Assembly (NCBI RefSeq): GCF_901000735.1
Contig: NC_081544.1
Span: forward strand, 9,239,608-9,303,607
DNA from: Corylus avellana
Lineage: Eukaryota; Streptophyta; Magnoliopsida; Fagales; Betulaceae
Reading direction: 5' to 3'
DNA: 64,000 nucleotides
Below the pieces are notes generated by a model. It had not been told where the DNA came from. It searched no databases and saw only the letters and a program-made list of their open reading frames with translations. The number at the start of each line of letters is the position of its first letter. The first letter of the stretch is position 1. Below, one piece after another: positions 10,330-20,520 of this stretch. The position numbers and the translations under genes were made by a program.

Positions 10330-10640
10330 TGCTTCAAAAACCTATACATTGGAAGTGGGTTTTGCAATTGGGGCCTCCCAACCTCTGTCGTGCCCAAGAA
10401 GCTTTCCCTTGACCTCGCTCAATCCACCTCACCGCCAATCTTAGGGACACCATCTGCACAGTTGTCCATACCGACCTGAACTTCCCCAACCCAAAAATGC
10501 CACCGTCCATCGTCTCCATCTTTGCCACCCTCCCCTCCCACCACCTCGGCAAGCTCATTGGTGACTTCAATTGGTGGACTACTATTGGGTGGGGGGTTTG
10601 ACTTTTGAGGGCTGGCAGGGGGCAAAGAGTGTCTTTGGAT
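10330..10640. other. C-rich gene-like fragment inside CACTA
   Basis: About 300 bp of clearly higher C content than its surroundings, with codon-like composition on the plus strand. One frame reads DTICTVVHTDLNFPNPKMPP, continuing SIVSIFATLPSHHLGKLIGD; an adjacent frame reads TSVVPKKLSLDLAQSTSPP. Stops and frame changes break any full product and I do not recognise the family. A captured gene fragment is plausible but unproven. The flank 10641-10870 looks like another small A/T-rich repeat (ends near acatacggagcc). Confidence 0.35.
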
Positions 10641-10994
10641 TATAGTTTATGTTTCTTAGATATGTAAGCCATCATACACCGTTTTGAAATGATTTATGTT
10701 GACTCATAAAACCATCTTAAATATTAAAATTTTCCTATTTCAACTAATCAAATTTTCCTATCTCAACCAACCACTCGAAAATGAAAAAAACATTTTCCCA
10801 AAAAACATTTTAGGTAGAAACATACGGAGCCTAAATTAAATGAAGCTGGCTTATGGCTTGCCTACATTAGATATCTCATGTTCAAGATAACTGTATTTGT
10901 CTTTCACATGTTCTCCCAAACAACTTTTTTTTTTTTAAAAGCAGTCATTGGACCAGCATCTGGCCACCTAATCCCACTCTTGCCCCCGCCCCTC

Positions 10995-11120
10995 TCACAG
11001 AGAGAGAGAGAGAGAGTAGTTGCAATTGTTTGTGCCATCATCTTCTTTTTTCTTTTTTCCTCTCTTGTTTTGGTTTCTTTTCCTTATCTATTAGTCAATA
11101 GAAGGGGGGAGGGGGGGAGG
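10995..11120. repeat. GA microsatellite and purine tract
   Basis: gagagagagagagag at about 11000-11015 and a G-rich tract (gaaggggggagggggggagg) at about 11100-11120, both low complexity, upstream of the coiled-coil exon. Confidence 0.7.
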
Positions 11121-11195
11121 AAGAGACAAGTGAAAAGATAAAAACAGAATAAATAAACAACACAAGAAGAAAAAAGTTAGGATAAACTAGCTGCT

Positions 11196-11402
11196 ATGGA
11201 GGCATCATTTCAGGCCGAAATTAGGGAGTCAAAAGCATCACAAATTGCTATGGAGGCAACATTTCAGGCCGAAATTAAGGAGTTAAAAGCATCACAAGCT
11301 GCTATGGAGGCAGCATTTCAAGCCCAAATTAAGGAGTCAAAAGCATCTCAAGCTGCTATGCAAGCACAAATGGAAATGCTGCTAAAACATATAGGAGGGT
11401 AA
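11196..11402 (+). CDS. Coiled-coil C-terminal exon, likely CACTA-encoded
   Basis: Open frame of 68 residues ending at TAA. It is three tandem 18-residue repeats (MEASFQAEIRESKASQIA, MEATFQAEIKELKASQAA, MEAAFQAQIKESKASQAA) followed by MQAQMEMLLKHIGG. The composition (Ala, Glu, Lys, Gln, heptad-compatible) predicts a helical coiled coil. An in-frame stop lies five codons upstream of the ATG, and a possible acceptor (aactag) lies between, so it may be the last exon of a longer gene. Plant CACTA transposase-type proteins often end in Gln/Met-rich coiled coils, and its position inside the element fits. A stand-alone small protein is the alternative. No catalytic domain is visible. Confidence 0.45.
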   Translation: MEASFQAEIRESKASQIAMEATFQAEIKELKASQAAMEAAFQAQIKESKASQAAMQAQMEMLLKHIGG

Positions 11403-11839
11403 AAGAATCTTGCCTATAACTTTTTTATTTTTTTATTTCGCACACATATCAAGTAATTGTTAGAAAGATCATTGATTATGATATGAATTCTATTATTCCT
11501 AGGATTGGAGGGAGCTCTTATGGATCTCAAGCAAGCGGAAGCAACATTTGAAAGAGTTTTTGTTGTATTTAGTTTAAGACTTTGTTTTAATATTATTAAG
11601 ATTTGTATTATAGGGTAAGAACTTTAAATAGTTTGAATGTTTAAGAACTTGGAGGGTGCTTTAGTTGTACTTTGTTGAAGAAGTTTTAAAATTACAAAGA
11701 TTATAATAAATTTGGTTTGTGTTAGAAGGTAAGAACTTCAAACAGTTTTTTTGTTTAAGAACTTTGAGTTAGTGAACCTCTCTTGACATGTTTATCAAGT
11801 TGAGTAAACAATGCAAGAGAGTAATATTATATAACAATA

Positions 11840-12120
11840 TTTCATTTTTAAGTGTATACAGGATGACATGAGTGGAAGATGTGCAAGGAGTTGTGGCGCT
11901 AAAGGACTCAAATAACAATGGGTAAGATATTTCAATCCCATTGTCATTCACTTGTTGGTGGGAAGTTAATTCCATTTAATACAAGTATATAACACTATTT
12001 TCTTTTTTTAGTGTATGTAGAATGGCTGGAGAGAAAGATAGGCAAGAAATTGTTGCACTAAAGGACTCAATTGATGGTAAGTTATTTCAAACCTATTGTC
12101 ACTCACTTGTTGGTGGAAGT
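11840..12120 (+). repeat. About 145-bp tandem duplication
   Basis: gtgta(t)..(a)gatgac..agt..gaagat..(g)caagga..ttgt(g/t)g(c/c)(g/a)ctaaaggactcaa at about 11855-11960 recurs at about 12013-12120, each followed by catattgtca(t/c)tcacttgttggtgg-like sequence. Upstream, the ggtaagaactt(t/c)aaa(t/c)agttt block also occurs twice (about 11615 and 11730). 12121-12614 has nothing further. Confidence 0.65.
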
Positions 12121-12614
12121 ACTGTGAAATGTAGCGAGCGGGAGGCTTGCATGGAGTTATAAGGATGAGTAGAATGTGAATTGGAGTGTTTGGTTTTTGA
12201 TTATATTTGTTTGTTGGTTTGCGTTTGTGACCTCATTAATCATATAAGCTTATGTTTGTGTTTGATTGTGGTAATTAAGGCCGACGATCTTTTTTTGTCT
12301 TACGTTATTTGTTTCAGGAAAAAAGAATTGCTTTTAGTCTTAGTTAATTCTTTTTTTTTTTTTAGTTTGTTCATATGAATGTTTGTTTCAGATCAGTGAG
12401 CTATACCCAGTTTGTAGTTAGATCTAACAACTAGTTTGACACCCCAAGAAGGTCTCATTTGGATGGTTTTTTTAAAAATTTTTGTCTGTTTTCTGGTGAA
12501 TTTTATTTTCAACATTTGTTTGTTCCACCGTTATGTGAGTTGCTCTTCTTTTTATAAGAATTTGCAAGCATGTAAATAGCAAATACTAGAAGCATTTGAA
12601 TAAAAGATAGTGTT

Positions 12615-13605
12615 ATTCCTTTGCTTGATGAGATGAAGTCCTTTATTTTTTTTTGGACATAGTTTGTGCTCATAGGTGAGGACTCAAACCCTTCAATATA
12701 TGTAAGGTTTGTTGCTCTTAGGGTCCACAATTCAAAGGCAAGCCTTGGATTGGGTGGTTTAGTTTGATTGACTTGGCATGAGTTTACTTTTGATTATAAC
12801 CTTATTGTCCGGACGTCCCCAACATGTCATTATTTTGTGTTGTTGTTTCCCTCTTTTCACTTTTTGTTTCATGATAAGAAGTGAATCCTTGAATCCACTT
12901 GTCCTTCCATATGCAATGCTTGCACCAACTTGTTTTAATGGTTTACCTATTATTCCTTTGCTTGATGAGATGAAGTCCTTTATTATTTTTTGGACATAGT
13001 TTGTGCTCATAGGTGAAGACTCAAACCCTTCAATATATGTAAGGTTTGTTGCTCTTAGGGTCCACAATTCAAAGGCAAGCCTTGGATTGGGTGGTTTAGT
13101 TTGATTGACTTGGCATGAGTTTACTTTTGATTATAACCTTATTGTCCGGACGTCCCCAACATGTCATTATTTTGTGTTGTTGTTTCCCTCTTTCACTTTT
13201 TGTTTCATGATAAGAAGTGAATCCTTGAATCCACTTGTCCTTCCATATGCAATGCTTGCACCAACTTGTTTTAATGGTTTACCTATTATTCCTTTGCTTG
13301 ATGAGATGAAGTTCTTTATTTTTTTTTGGACATAGTTTGTGCTCATAGGTGAGGACTCAAACCCTTCAATATATGTAAGGTTTGTTGCTCTTAGGGGTTC
13401 ACAATTCAAAGGCAAGCCTTGGATTGGGTGGTTTAGTTTGATTGACTTGGCATGAGTTTACTTTTGATTATAACCTTATTGTCCAAACGTCCCAACATGT
13501 CATTATTTTGTGTTGTTGTTTCCCTCTTTTCACTTTTTGTTTCATGATAAGAAGTGAATCCTTGAATCCACTTGTCCTTTCATATATATGCAATGCTTGC
13601 ACCAA
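12615..13605 (+). repeat. 336-bp tandem repeat, about 2.9 copies
   Basis: The phrase attcctttgcttgatgagat starts at 12615, 12952 and 13288, a period of 336-337 bp. Copies are nearly identical, including gtttgttgctcttaggg and ccttattgtc(c/c)(g/a)(g/a)acgtcc. Antisense and sense reading frames of 70-100 codons in each unit are by-products of the repetition. The third copy ends at about 13605. Confidence 0.93.
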
Positions 13606-13704
13606 TTAACTTTAGTTATCTCGAGCGATTTGACTATAAATAGGCTTGATGTAATTCTCATAACTGTTATATAATAACATCTATTATAAGCAGGTCCTTT
13701 TCTT

Positions 13705-13739
<35 letters not shown>

Positions 13740-14261
13740 ATCATTAGCTCGCCGCTAATGATTTTTTTATTTTTTTACGATTATCAATAGCGGCGACCAG
13801 GTCGCCGCTATTGATACTAAGTAGCGGCGACATCTAGGTTGCCGCTATTGATAGTCAATAGCAGCGACCTAGAAGGTGGCCGCTATTGATAGTCAATAGC
13901 AGCGACCTAGAAGGTGGCCACTATTGATAGTCAATAGCAGCCACCCAGATGGTCGCCGCTATTGACTGTCAATAGCGGCGACATTTTTGTCGCCGCTATT
14001 GACCATCATCAGCGGCGACACTCGGCCCATTTCAAGCTTTTTTTGCGGCAACAAAAAAAGTCATTAGCGGCGACTAAAAGTCGCCGCTATTGACCCATCA
14101 ATAGCGGCGACCCGAAATGTTGCCGCTATTGATAATCAGTGGCGGATTAATACCAGCAACTGAATAGCGGCCAAGGGTCGCCGCTATTGATCAATAGCGG
14201 CGACATTTTGCTCATTAGCGGCGACTTTGGGTCGCCGCTAATGAGCAAATTTCTTGTAGTG
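13740..14261. repeat. CACTA right subterminal hairpin array
   Basis: At least eight inverted pairs of (t)caatagcggcgac and gtcgccgctattga fill 500 bp up to the terminus. Each pair is a potential hairpin with a short spacer. A few units are mutated (agcagcgacc, gtggccgctatt). The outermost units read cattagcggcgac..gtcgccgctaatg, the same as at the left end. A T run (about 13700-13735) precedes the array. Confidence 0.9.
14249..14261 (-). other. CACTA terminal inverted repeat
   Basis: The complement reads CACTACAAGAAAT at the element border, followed outside by GAA, the probable 3-bp target duplication. This fixes the right boundary. Confidence 0.8.
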
Positions 14262-14522
14262 GAAGTGCGATACAGCTACAACTTAAACTCAACTTTGGTC
14301 CAATGTCTAGACCAAATTTCTTTCTCTCTCTCTAGTTTAAGGTTCTCTCTCTACTCCACATGCAGTTTTTTAAAAAATAAAACTTAAGAGAAAAGTTGGG
14401 TCAAAGTTGAGTTTAAATTGTGCTTTTGTCATTTTTCAATCACATATAGGAGTATTGGATTAAAAAATCACATGAGAATCTCAAGATATTAATCACATTA
14501 GATTTATGTTTTATATATTGTA

Positions 14523-15285
14523 GGGGAAACTTCACTGAAGGCCCTCGAACTTTTATCTGTTTTTAAATATTCCTCAAAATTTCAAAATTTATCAATTTAG
14601 TCCCTTGAACTTTCAATTGCTTTCAATTTGGACCCTTATGTCAGATTTAACCATTAACTTTTAATAGCAAACCCTAAAAAGACTAAAATACCCCTAATTT
14701 TCTTTCTTTTTTTTCTTTTTTTTTTTAAAAGACCACGCGGTCCGCCAGGACTAATTTGTTAGTCGGGCTTAGACCCATGGTGGGTCTGCTGGTGACCCAC
14801 GTGGGTCTCAGAGACCTACCTAGTGTGGGTCTCTGGCTTGAGATCCATGCTGGGTCTCTGGCCGAGACCCACGCAGTTCTCAGGTAGAGACCCACACAGG
14901 TATCTGGTGCGCTGAGGCCTGTGCTGGGTCTCTGGCTAGTGACCCGTGTGGGTCTCTAGCCAGAGACCCACGCTGGTCATAGGCCAAACTTGCACAGGTC
15001 TCAGCCAAATTTTTGTTTTTTAATATTTTTTTATATATTTTTATATATTTTATATATTTTTTATATTTTTTATTTGGAAGTAAGGGTAAATGTGGATTTT
15101 TTTTTAAAAAAAAAAAAAAAATCAGGGGTATAAACGTCATTGTCTCACTTTTAACATTTTAAATCTGATGGAAGAGTCCATATTGAGAGTAATTGAAAGT
15201 TTAAGAGACTAAATTGAGGGATTTCGAAGTTTAGGGGGTATTTCCAAATGGGTGGAAGTTCGGGGGTCTTCAGTGGAGTTTCCCC
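14523..15285. mobile_element. Mutator-type MITE (763 bp), copy 2
   Basis: Same element as 2364-3115, with the same inverted ends and the same imperfect 9-bp flanks (TATATTGTA at 14514-14522, TATATTATA at 15286-15294). The first ~40 bp of the GC-rich core differ (gaccacgcggtccgccagg), and the A run near 15105 is longer. Confidence 0.8.
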
Positions 15286-15392
15286 TATATTATATATACA
15301 GATTTTGATATTAATTGCATGATATTAATCACATTAGATTTATCTTTTATATATTTTATTATAATATTTTTTGGGATTTTTTTTTAAAAAAA

Positions 15393-15663
15393 TTTTAAAG
15401 AGAAGGGACGTTTTTCACTGTAGCATATCCCCTTAAATGTGCTATATATAGTGAAAAAGTCCTAGCAGGGGACGCATACTTTAAAATGTCCCCTTTTAAG
15501 GATATTTTTCATTGTTGAAACGTTCCTAATTTTTATTCTAATCACTTTTGTTGGAACATTTTCAAAATGTCCCCTTTTGAGCGTCTCTAATTCAATAAGG
15601 ACGTTTTTTGGGCTTAAAATGTTACAATAAAAATGTCCCTAAAACCTGAAATTTTTTCTAGGG
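15393..15663. mobile_element. Possible CACTA terminus remnant, copy 2
   Basis: Second copy of 3225-3495, with the same aaaatgtcccc motifs and the same ttttttctag end. No additional information. Confidence 0.35.
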
Positions 15664-15667
15664 CATG

Positions 15668-16000
15668 CCCTAGATTCTGCAATATACTTATTGAATTTGG
15701 TTCCTTCATGTTTGTTTCCAAGACACCTATTGACTTGTGGTTGAGGCGAAAGCCTAGTATGAGATACATTCGCATTTGGGGGTCGTTCGGCACATGTGAT
15801 GAAAAGAAAGTCTAATAAGTTGGAACCAAAGATGGAAATATGTTTGTTTGATGGATATCCAAAATGAACCAAGGGTGGATTGTTCTATAGTCATGAGAAT
15901 ATGAAAGTGTTTGTTAGCACAAATGCGAGGTTCCGAGAGGATGACTAAGTGAACAATTTTCCTTATCCGTATAAAAACTTTTCCGCAACTATGGTTGCTC
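15668..16000 (+). pseudogene. Copia integrase fragment, copy 2
   Basis: Second copy of the decayed Copia integrase end at 3500-3830, with the same VSKTPIDLWLRRKPSMRYIR core, the same frameshift after IWG and the same stop after GYPK. Sequence beyond 16052 shows no further Copia reading frame. Confidence 0.75.
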
Positions 16001-16517
16001 ACCCTCAACCATTCATCAAGGGCATCGACACTATCAGCATGGCAAGCGGCAGAATACTGTTTACTGAAAGTGGTTGAGTGAGGCTAGTGAATTGAAGTGG
16101 GTGAGGATCTATGTTGATGTTATCTTTGAGCTTGCAGTACTCTACTTACATGTTGCTATCTTTGTCCTTGGTTTCACAATATATTGGGCAATTGGGAGTT
16201 AGCATGTGATATTCAACAGGATGGTGGCATTTATAGCTCTTTCATGTGATTGCTCTTTGTTTTCTCTTTATTATTCTCCTCTTCTGTTAGATCTCTAGGT
16301 GTTGCTTTAACGACTTACAAAAAAAAAAACGCTAGCCATATCTTGTTTTGAAGTGATGTGTGATTTGACCATGATAAAGATATCATAGATTTAACTGGGG
16401 AGAGATCGGCTAATCTTTTCAAAGTGATAGCAGAAATATGAGTAGCGTTTTTCCCGTTGTTCTCTTTGTGCCTTCAGCTTTCTTTAATGAGAATCAATAA
16501 TTTCTTCATTGCCCAAA

Positions 16518-16676
16518 TTAAAGTGTTCGATGTAAAAAAGCGATACTGTGCATTAGCATTAATTGCAGGTCTTCTTCTTCCACCACAGATTGAAGCCGTT
16601 TCATATAATCATCATTGAAAATCCATGAAGAAAAACAAGGATCCTTCTTGATGAACTCAACCAAAATAACTTGTTG
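16518..16676 (-). other. Open stretch of unknown origin, possible exon
   Basis: The minus strand is open for about 53 codons from 16676 and reads QQVILVEFIKKDPCFSSWIF, then NDDYMKRLQSVVEEEDLQ, ending at a TAA. The mix of aromatic, charged and hydrophobic residues looks more protein-like than its surroundings, but there is no ATG and no clear donor site. It lies about 310 bp downstream of the ATL stop codon on the same strand. I do not recognise it. The rest of 16053-16988 is A/T-rich 3' flank with a short TA run at about 16785-16800. Confidence 0.25.
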
Positions 16677-16988
16677 CAGGTGAAAACATTTTGAAATGAA
16701 AACGCAGTAAAAGCAGTGGCGGCAGTATATATGTATGGATGATCAAATTGAGTATAAAATACTCGTTACATAATTTGGATCATATATATATATATATATA
16801 GAATGAAATCATTGCGCCTGAGATGAATCCTATTTTTGGATCAATCTCAATTTCCTCCTGTCACTATACACTTTGATTATATAAATATATTACATTATTG
16901 ATGAAAATTCTGTAAACCCTCAGCTTGTTGAGAGCTTTTCAGATATGAGTTTTTCAGGCAACTCACCTCACCTGATTCCACGAAAATT

Positions 16989-18131
16989 TCAAAAGCTTCG
17001 GAAAACCGTGCCAAAGCTACCGGAAAACGATCTCCTCATGAAAAGAGGCCCATTTGGCAGAGATCTTCCTTTTGAAGAACTACCCGAACCCGATGATCTC
17101 ATCGAAATCTGATTCCCTTCTACTCTCTTTGGAACGATTCTTGTATTTGATTCGATCGATTTTACCAATCGGGTATCTGAATTCCCATCAGATTTGACAG
17201 GAAGAATATTGGCAACAGCACGACTGATCTTTGATGCTGACAAAGAATCCATAGAAACTGATCTTCTCATCGGCTGTATGCCGGTTACTTCTTCATTCGA
17301 ATTCTCACATCTTTCAACGGCTGATTCAGCTTCCTCCTCTATCACAATCCTTAGCTCACGAACTTCATCAACTGTTTCTCCACCGGATCCGCCACTCCTC
17401 TGCGAATTTCCCACCTGGGTTTCTTCGCCTTGACTGGAATTTTCCACATTTGGTTCCGGCGACGGCGACTGGACTGTGCTTTTAACGATCGGCGCACGGC
17501 ACATGGGGCAATTGGTGTGCGATCTAAGCCACGTATCAATACAGGGAAGATGAAAAGCATGGCTGCACTTCGGCAAAAGTCGAAGAGTCTCATCTTCCTG
17601 AAACTCGTTCAAGCAAACAGAGCACTCTGCTCCTTCAACAATACCTTCGCCGCTTTTATACTTGCACACCGTGATGGAATTGATGACCGACGGTTGGAGA
17701 CCGACGGTGCGGATGTACCAGATCGGATGGTCCACCACCGCCACCGGACCATCATCTTCGTCAAGAAACTCGTCGTGGGTCGCCTCCGTTTGCCGCTGCA
17801 GCGGCACCGTCCGGCTTGAGTTCCGCCGGCGTAAATAGAACCTTGAATAGATGGCATAACAGCAAACAACCAGAACGGCGGCGGCGAGAAGTGTAAGCGT
17901 GGCGATCAAGAAGGGAGAGATCTTGTGGGGTTTGTCTGATTCTTCATTCAACGTGGAGGGAATAATTGCTGGAGGGATCGAAGATGAGTAAACATTTAAG
18001 CAGCTTAGAGGGCAGAAAGCGAGACATTGTGGTGGACAAACGCTTGGAGCTGAAGAACATGGTAATTGACAGATCGGATCCCAGGTTGAATTGGCTGCTC
18101 CTTCTGTCAGCTTTCTATGAAGCAAACCCAT
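16989..18131 (-). CDS. RING-H2 finger ATL-type E3 ubiquitin ligase
   Basis: Intronless frame of 380 residues, about the usual length and layout of plant ATL ligases, which ubiquitinate targets at membranes. Starting at ATG 18131 (MGLLHRKLTEGA): a Cys-rich N-terminal segment (C21, C25, C32, C36, C40, C44), one membrane helix at about 73-96 (ISPFLIATLTLLAAAVLVVC), the GLD-like motif GLQPSVINSI at 144-153, and a complete RING-H2: C170, C173, C189, H191, H194, C197, C208, C211 (ECSVC..CSHAFHLPCIDTW..NCPMC). The conserved Pro before the last Cys pair and the Trp after the sixth ligand are present. The tail is Ser/Gly- and Glu-rich with basic patches. A longer frame to 18158 would need a TTG start, so ATG 18131 is preferred. 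It resembles the Arabidopsis ATL51/ATL52 group by overall layout; the exact orthologue is not determined. All zinc ligands are intact, so it is probably functional. Confidence 0.93.
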   Translation of the reverse strand: MGLLHRKLTEGAANSTWDPICQLPCSSAPSVCPPQCLAFCPLSCLNVYSSSIPPAIIPSTLNEESDKPHKISPFLIATLTLLAAAVLVVCCYAIYSRFYLRRRNSSRTVPLQRQTEATHDEFLDEDDGPVAVVDHPIWYIRTVGLQPSVINSITVCKYKSGEGIVEGAECSVCLNEFQEDETLRLLPKCSHAFHLPCIDTWLRSHTNCPMCRAPIVKSTVQSPSPEPNVENSSQGEETQVGNSQRSGGSGGETVDEVRELRIVIEEEAESAVERCENSNEEVTGIQPMRRSVSMDSLSASKISRAVANILPVKSDGNSDTRLVKSIESNTRIVPKRVEGNQISMRSSGSGSSSKGRSLPNGPLFMRRSFSGSFGTVFRSF

Positions 18132-18179
18132 ATCATACAAATCGATTTGATTGTTCAAACAAAGAAATCATCAAAATCG

Positions 18180-18260
18180 CAGAGAGAGAGAGAGGAAGAT
18201 TGGGTGGTTGTTGAACAGGCTACAGGGAGAGAGAAAAGAAATGAAGATGGGGGAAGGCTG
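18180..18260 (-). promoter_or_regulatory. CT-rich leader upstream of ATL gene
   Basis: On the minus strand, CTCTCTCTCTCT tracts at about 18180-18193 and 18225-18235 lie just upstream of the ATG. Such tracts are common in plant 5' untranslated leaders. I see no clear TATA box at a convincing distance. Confidence 0.4.
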
Positions 18261-20372
18261 ATGCAAGAGACCACTTCTTTTCACTAGTGGTGGGGGATGA
18301 TGGTTGAATTTTGAGGATAATGGAGATTTGTTTATCTTTAGCCCATACGCGTCGATCCTTTTCTGCTTGATTGTTTTGACTTCGTTGTTTTGTTTTATTT
18401 TATGGCGGCATCTTTAGACTTTTTGGTGTTCTTTACCTGCCCATATATCCTTCATATTTTAATTTCACGGTGGAAAATGGGTCTAATAGTATCCTATTAT
18501 CATTAACTATTTTATGGTTGTGTGATTTTTGTGGGTGACATGTGTCATAATTTGATTGGCGGGAACATAATAATTGATAGTTTTTATAAAAAAAATTAAA
18601 AATTAGGCGAAAGTTGAGTAAGTGAACATATTTCTTATTTTTGCATACTATATAATAAACCTCTATGTGAAATTGGTTTGCACTAAGATTTTAATATCAC
18701 TATTATTTAAAATTTTAAATATAATGGCAAAATATATGCTATTAATCTGGAAAATTTAATCTAGACTTTTAAAATAATTCATCATAATTTCATTCTTTTA
18801 AAGTAAAATGCAGGGACTCCTCATCTTCGCATAGACAAGATTTTTTTTTTTTTTTTATTTTCTTGGCTCTGTGGACTGTGGACGAGTAATTCTAGAAAAG
18901 GATTAGAGTCTTTCTTGTATCATTTCAAATGTGACTTGAGTTTTAAAATCACTGATAGATCAAAATCTAATAATGATCATTTCAAATTTAATAGTAATTT
19001 TTTAAAACCCAAGTCATAGAAAATTTTAGACATCTTTCTAGCATTACTTTATGTGAACAATAGTTACCTGAAAAATAATAATCGGACAAAACATAAGATG
19101 TCTCTTGACTTGAGGATTTGTGAACACAACAATAAAGGGCCTTAAGATATATATATATTTTGAAAGAAAAGGGCCTTAATAAATTACAAAGTAAAGGGCT
19201 TTAGGTTACGTTTGTTATGTTAAATAGCTATTTCATTTAAAAAAAAAAAAAAAAAAAAGAATAGCTTTTATTTTATTAAAAAAATAAATAACTTTCCGAA
19301 AGCCTTTTATTTTCACATATTCTCTTCTTTTATAGTTTCTTTTTTCTGTAATTCATGCTCACAACTTCTCAAATTATATGAAAAATATTTGGTAATTTTT
19401 GAAAAATGTTTTTCGAATCATTTTCAAAGTTGTATTAAAAATAGCCAGCCATACCTTTTATGTGGTGAGGAGAGAGTTATCATGTGCTTTGTCTTCATGT
19501 AATTGGACCACTTTTCTTTTCTCTTTTTCTTTTTCTTATTTATATATTTTTTTTTTGGTCCATTGAAAATTTATTAAACTAATGAGCTATATGATACATT
19601 AATTTAAGTCTTTCTCTTTTTCATTACTCTTATCGCCAGACTAATTAAGCAAGATTCAATATCAAGTGTCTCATGTTATAATAATAATAATAATAATAAT
19701 AAGGATATATATATATATATCTTATAAAGGTTTGATAATGACCCCAAAATTTGAGTATAAAATAATGAATAAATAAACAAATCAAGAAAACATCCCCATG
19801 TTTTTTTTGTAGAAAATTATGGTTAACTGGTTGACAGGGTCGTTTATGTAGATATGCTCTTTCTAATATGTATCTAGTAATTTAAAATTAAGTTTTCTTC
19901 TCACGCAAAAACCTACCGACAATTAATTTAAAATCAAGTAGCTACAATTATATATTTTATTCAATTAAAATATGTAATATCTAACAACAATTCATTTAAA
20001 AGAATAATTAACCTAAATATAAAAATTTACATAAGACAATTTTATTAGGTTTGATTTTAATGTAAGATATAATATTCAACAACAACTTGTCAACAACAAC
20101 AATTAGGCTTTACCACTCTCCCAGACGTAAAGCAAGCTGGTGCATTAGGTATACCAGGAGTCAAAAAAATAAATAAAAAATAAAGATATATATTGAAGTA
20201 ATTTGACTCTTCCACCCAAACACCAAGCCTTCATTCAAGACGAAAGATAGTGGACCAACTTTAGGCTCGGCCCAAACCTAATCTTTTTCTCTTCTTTTAG
20301 GCTTTTATTCCAACCCCAAGGCTTAATCCAACGCACAGGATATAGTCAACCAAGTTTTGCCTCAGCTCAAAC

Positions 20373-20412
<40 letters not shown>

Positions 20413-20520
20413 GATAAAAATTCCAAACTAAACTAATTTTAGAAGTCCAAAATATGTTTTGTCAGAGAAATAATTCAGCCAAAAATATTTTTTTGAAAAA
20501 AGTGACAATTTTTCGCTACT
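18261..20520. other. Intergenic A/T-rich region with microsatellites
   Basis: No gene seen. It contains A and T runs (18840-18860, 19238-19258), a TAA/AAT repeat followed by a TA run (19679-19720), and a CT repeat at 20378-20410. Both sides show scattered phrases typical of decayed non-autonomous elements, but no paired ends. Confidence 0.6.

Larger units (their letters stand above)
7891..14261. mobile_element. CACTA (En/Spm) element, decayed, left end unclear
   Basis: The right end reads ..ATTTCTTGTAGTG, the complement of the CACTACAAGAAAT terminus. A palindrome of the type CTCATTAGCGGCGAC..GTCGCCGCTAATGAG lies at both 7892-7925 and 14212-14246, supporting one element spanning the interval. 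No CACTAC terminus is seen near 7891; it may be lost in the A/T-rich flank that also took a MITE. No intact transposase is visible; a C-terminal coiled-coil exon may survive at 11196-11402. The 3-bp target GAA (14262-14264) matches the single GAA at 2104-2106 in the uninterrupted copy. Confidence 0.65.
14262..16052 (+). repeat. Duplicated segment, copy 2 (CACTA-filled allele)
   Basis: Direct copy of 2104-3884, with only scattered differences (for example gtgcgatac versus gtgtgatac, and different A/T run lengths). The offset grows from 12158 to 12168 across the copy. It continues past the point where copy 1 meets the N gap (16052), into single-copy sequence. Confidence 0.9.

Noticed and set aside
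12509..13415. Frames of 70-100 codons on both strands
   Set aside because: They repeat once per 336-bp unit on both strands and have no codon bias; by-products of the tandem repeat.
17194..17819. Plus-strand reading frames of 79 and 129 codons
   Set aside because: They are antisense to the intact RING-H2 gene and show no independent coding character.
17351..17869. Additional minus-strand frames of 80 and 86 codons
   Set aside because: They are shifted frames within the RING-H2 gene, Arg-rich as expected of off-frame translation.
18132..18158. Nine extra N-terminal residues of the RING-H2 protein
   Set aside because: They require initiation at TTG; the first ATG is at 18131 and gives a start (MGLLHRKL) of the usual kind.
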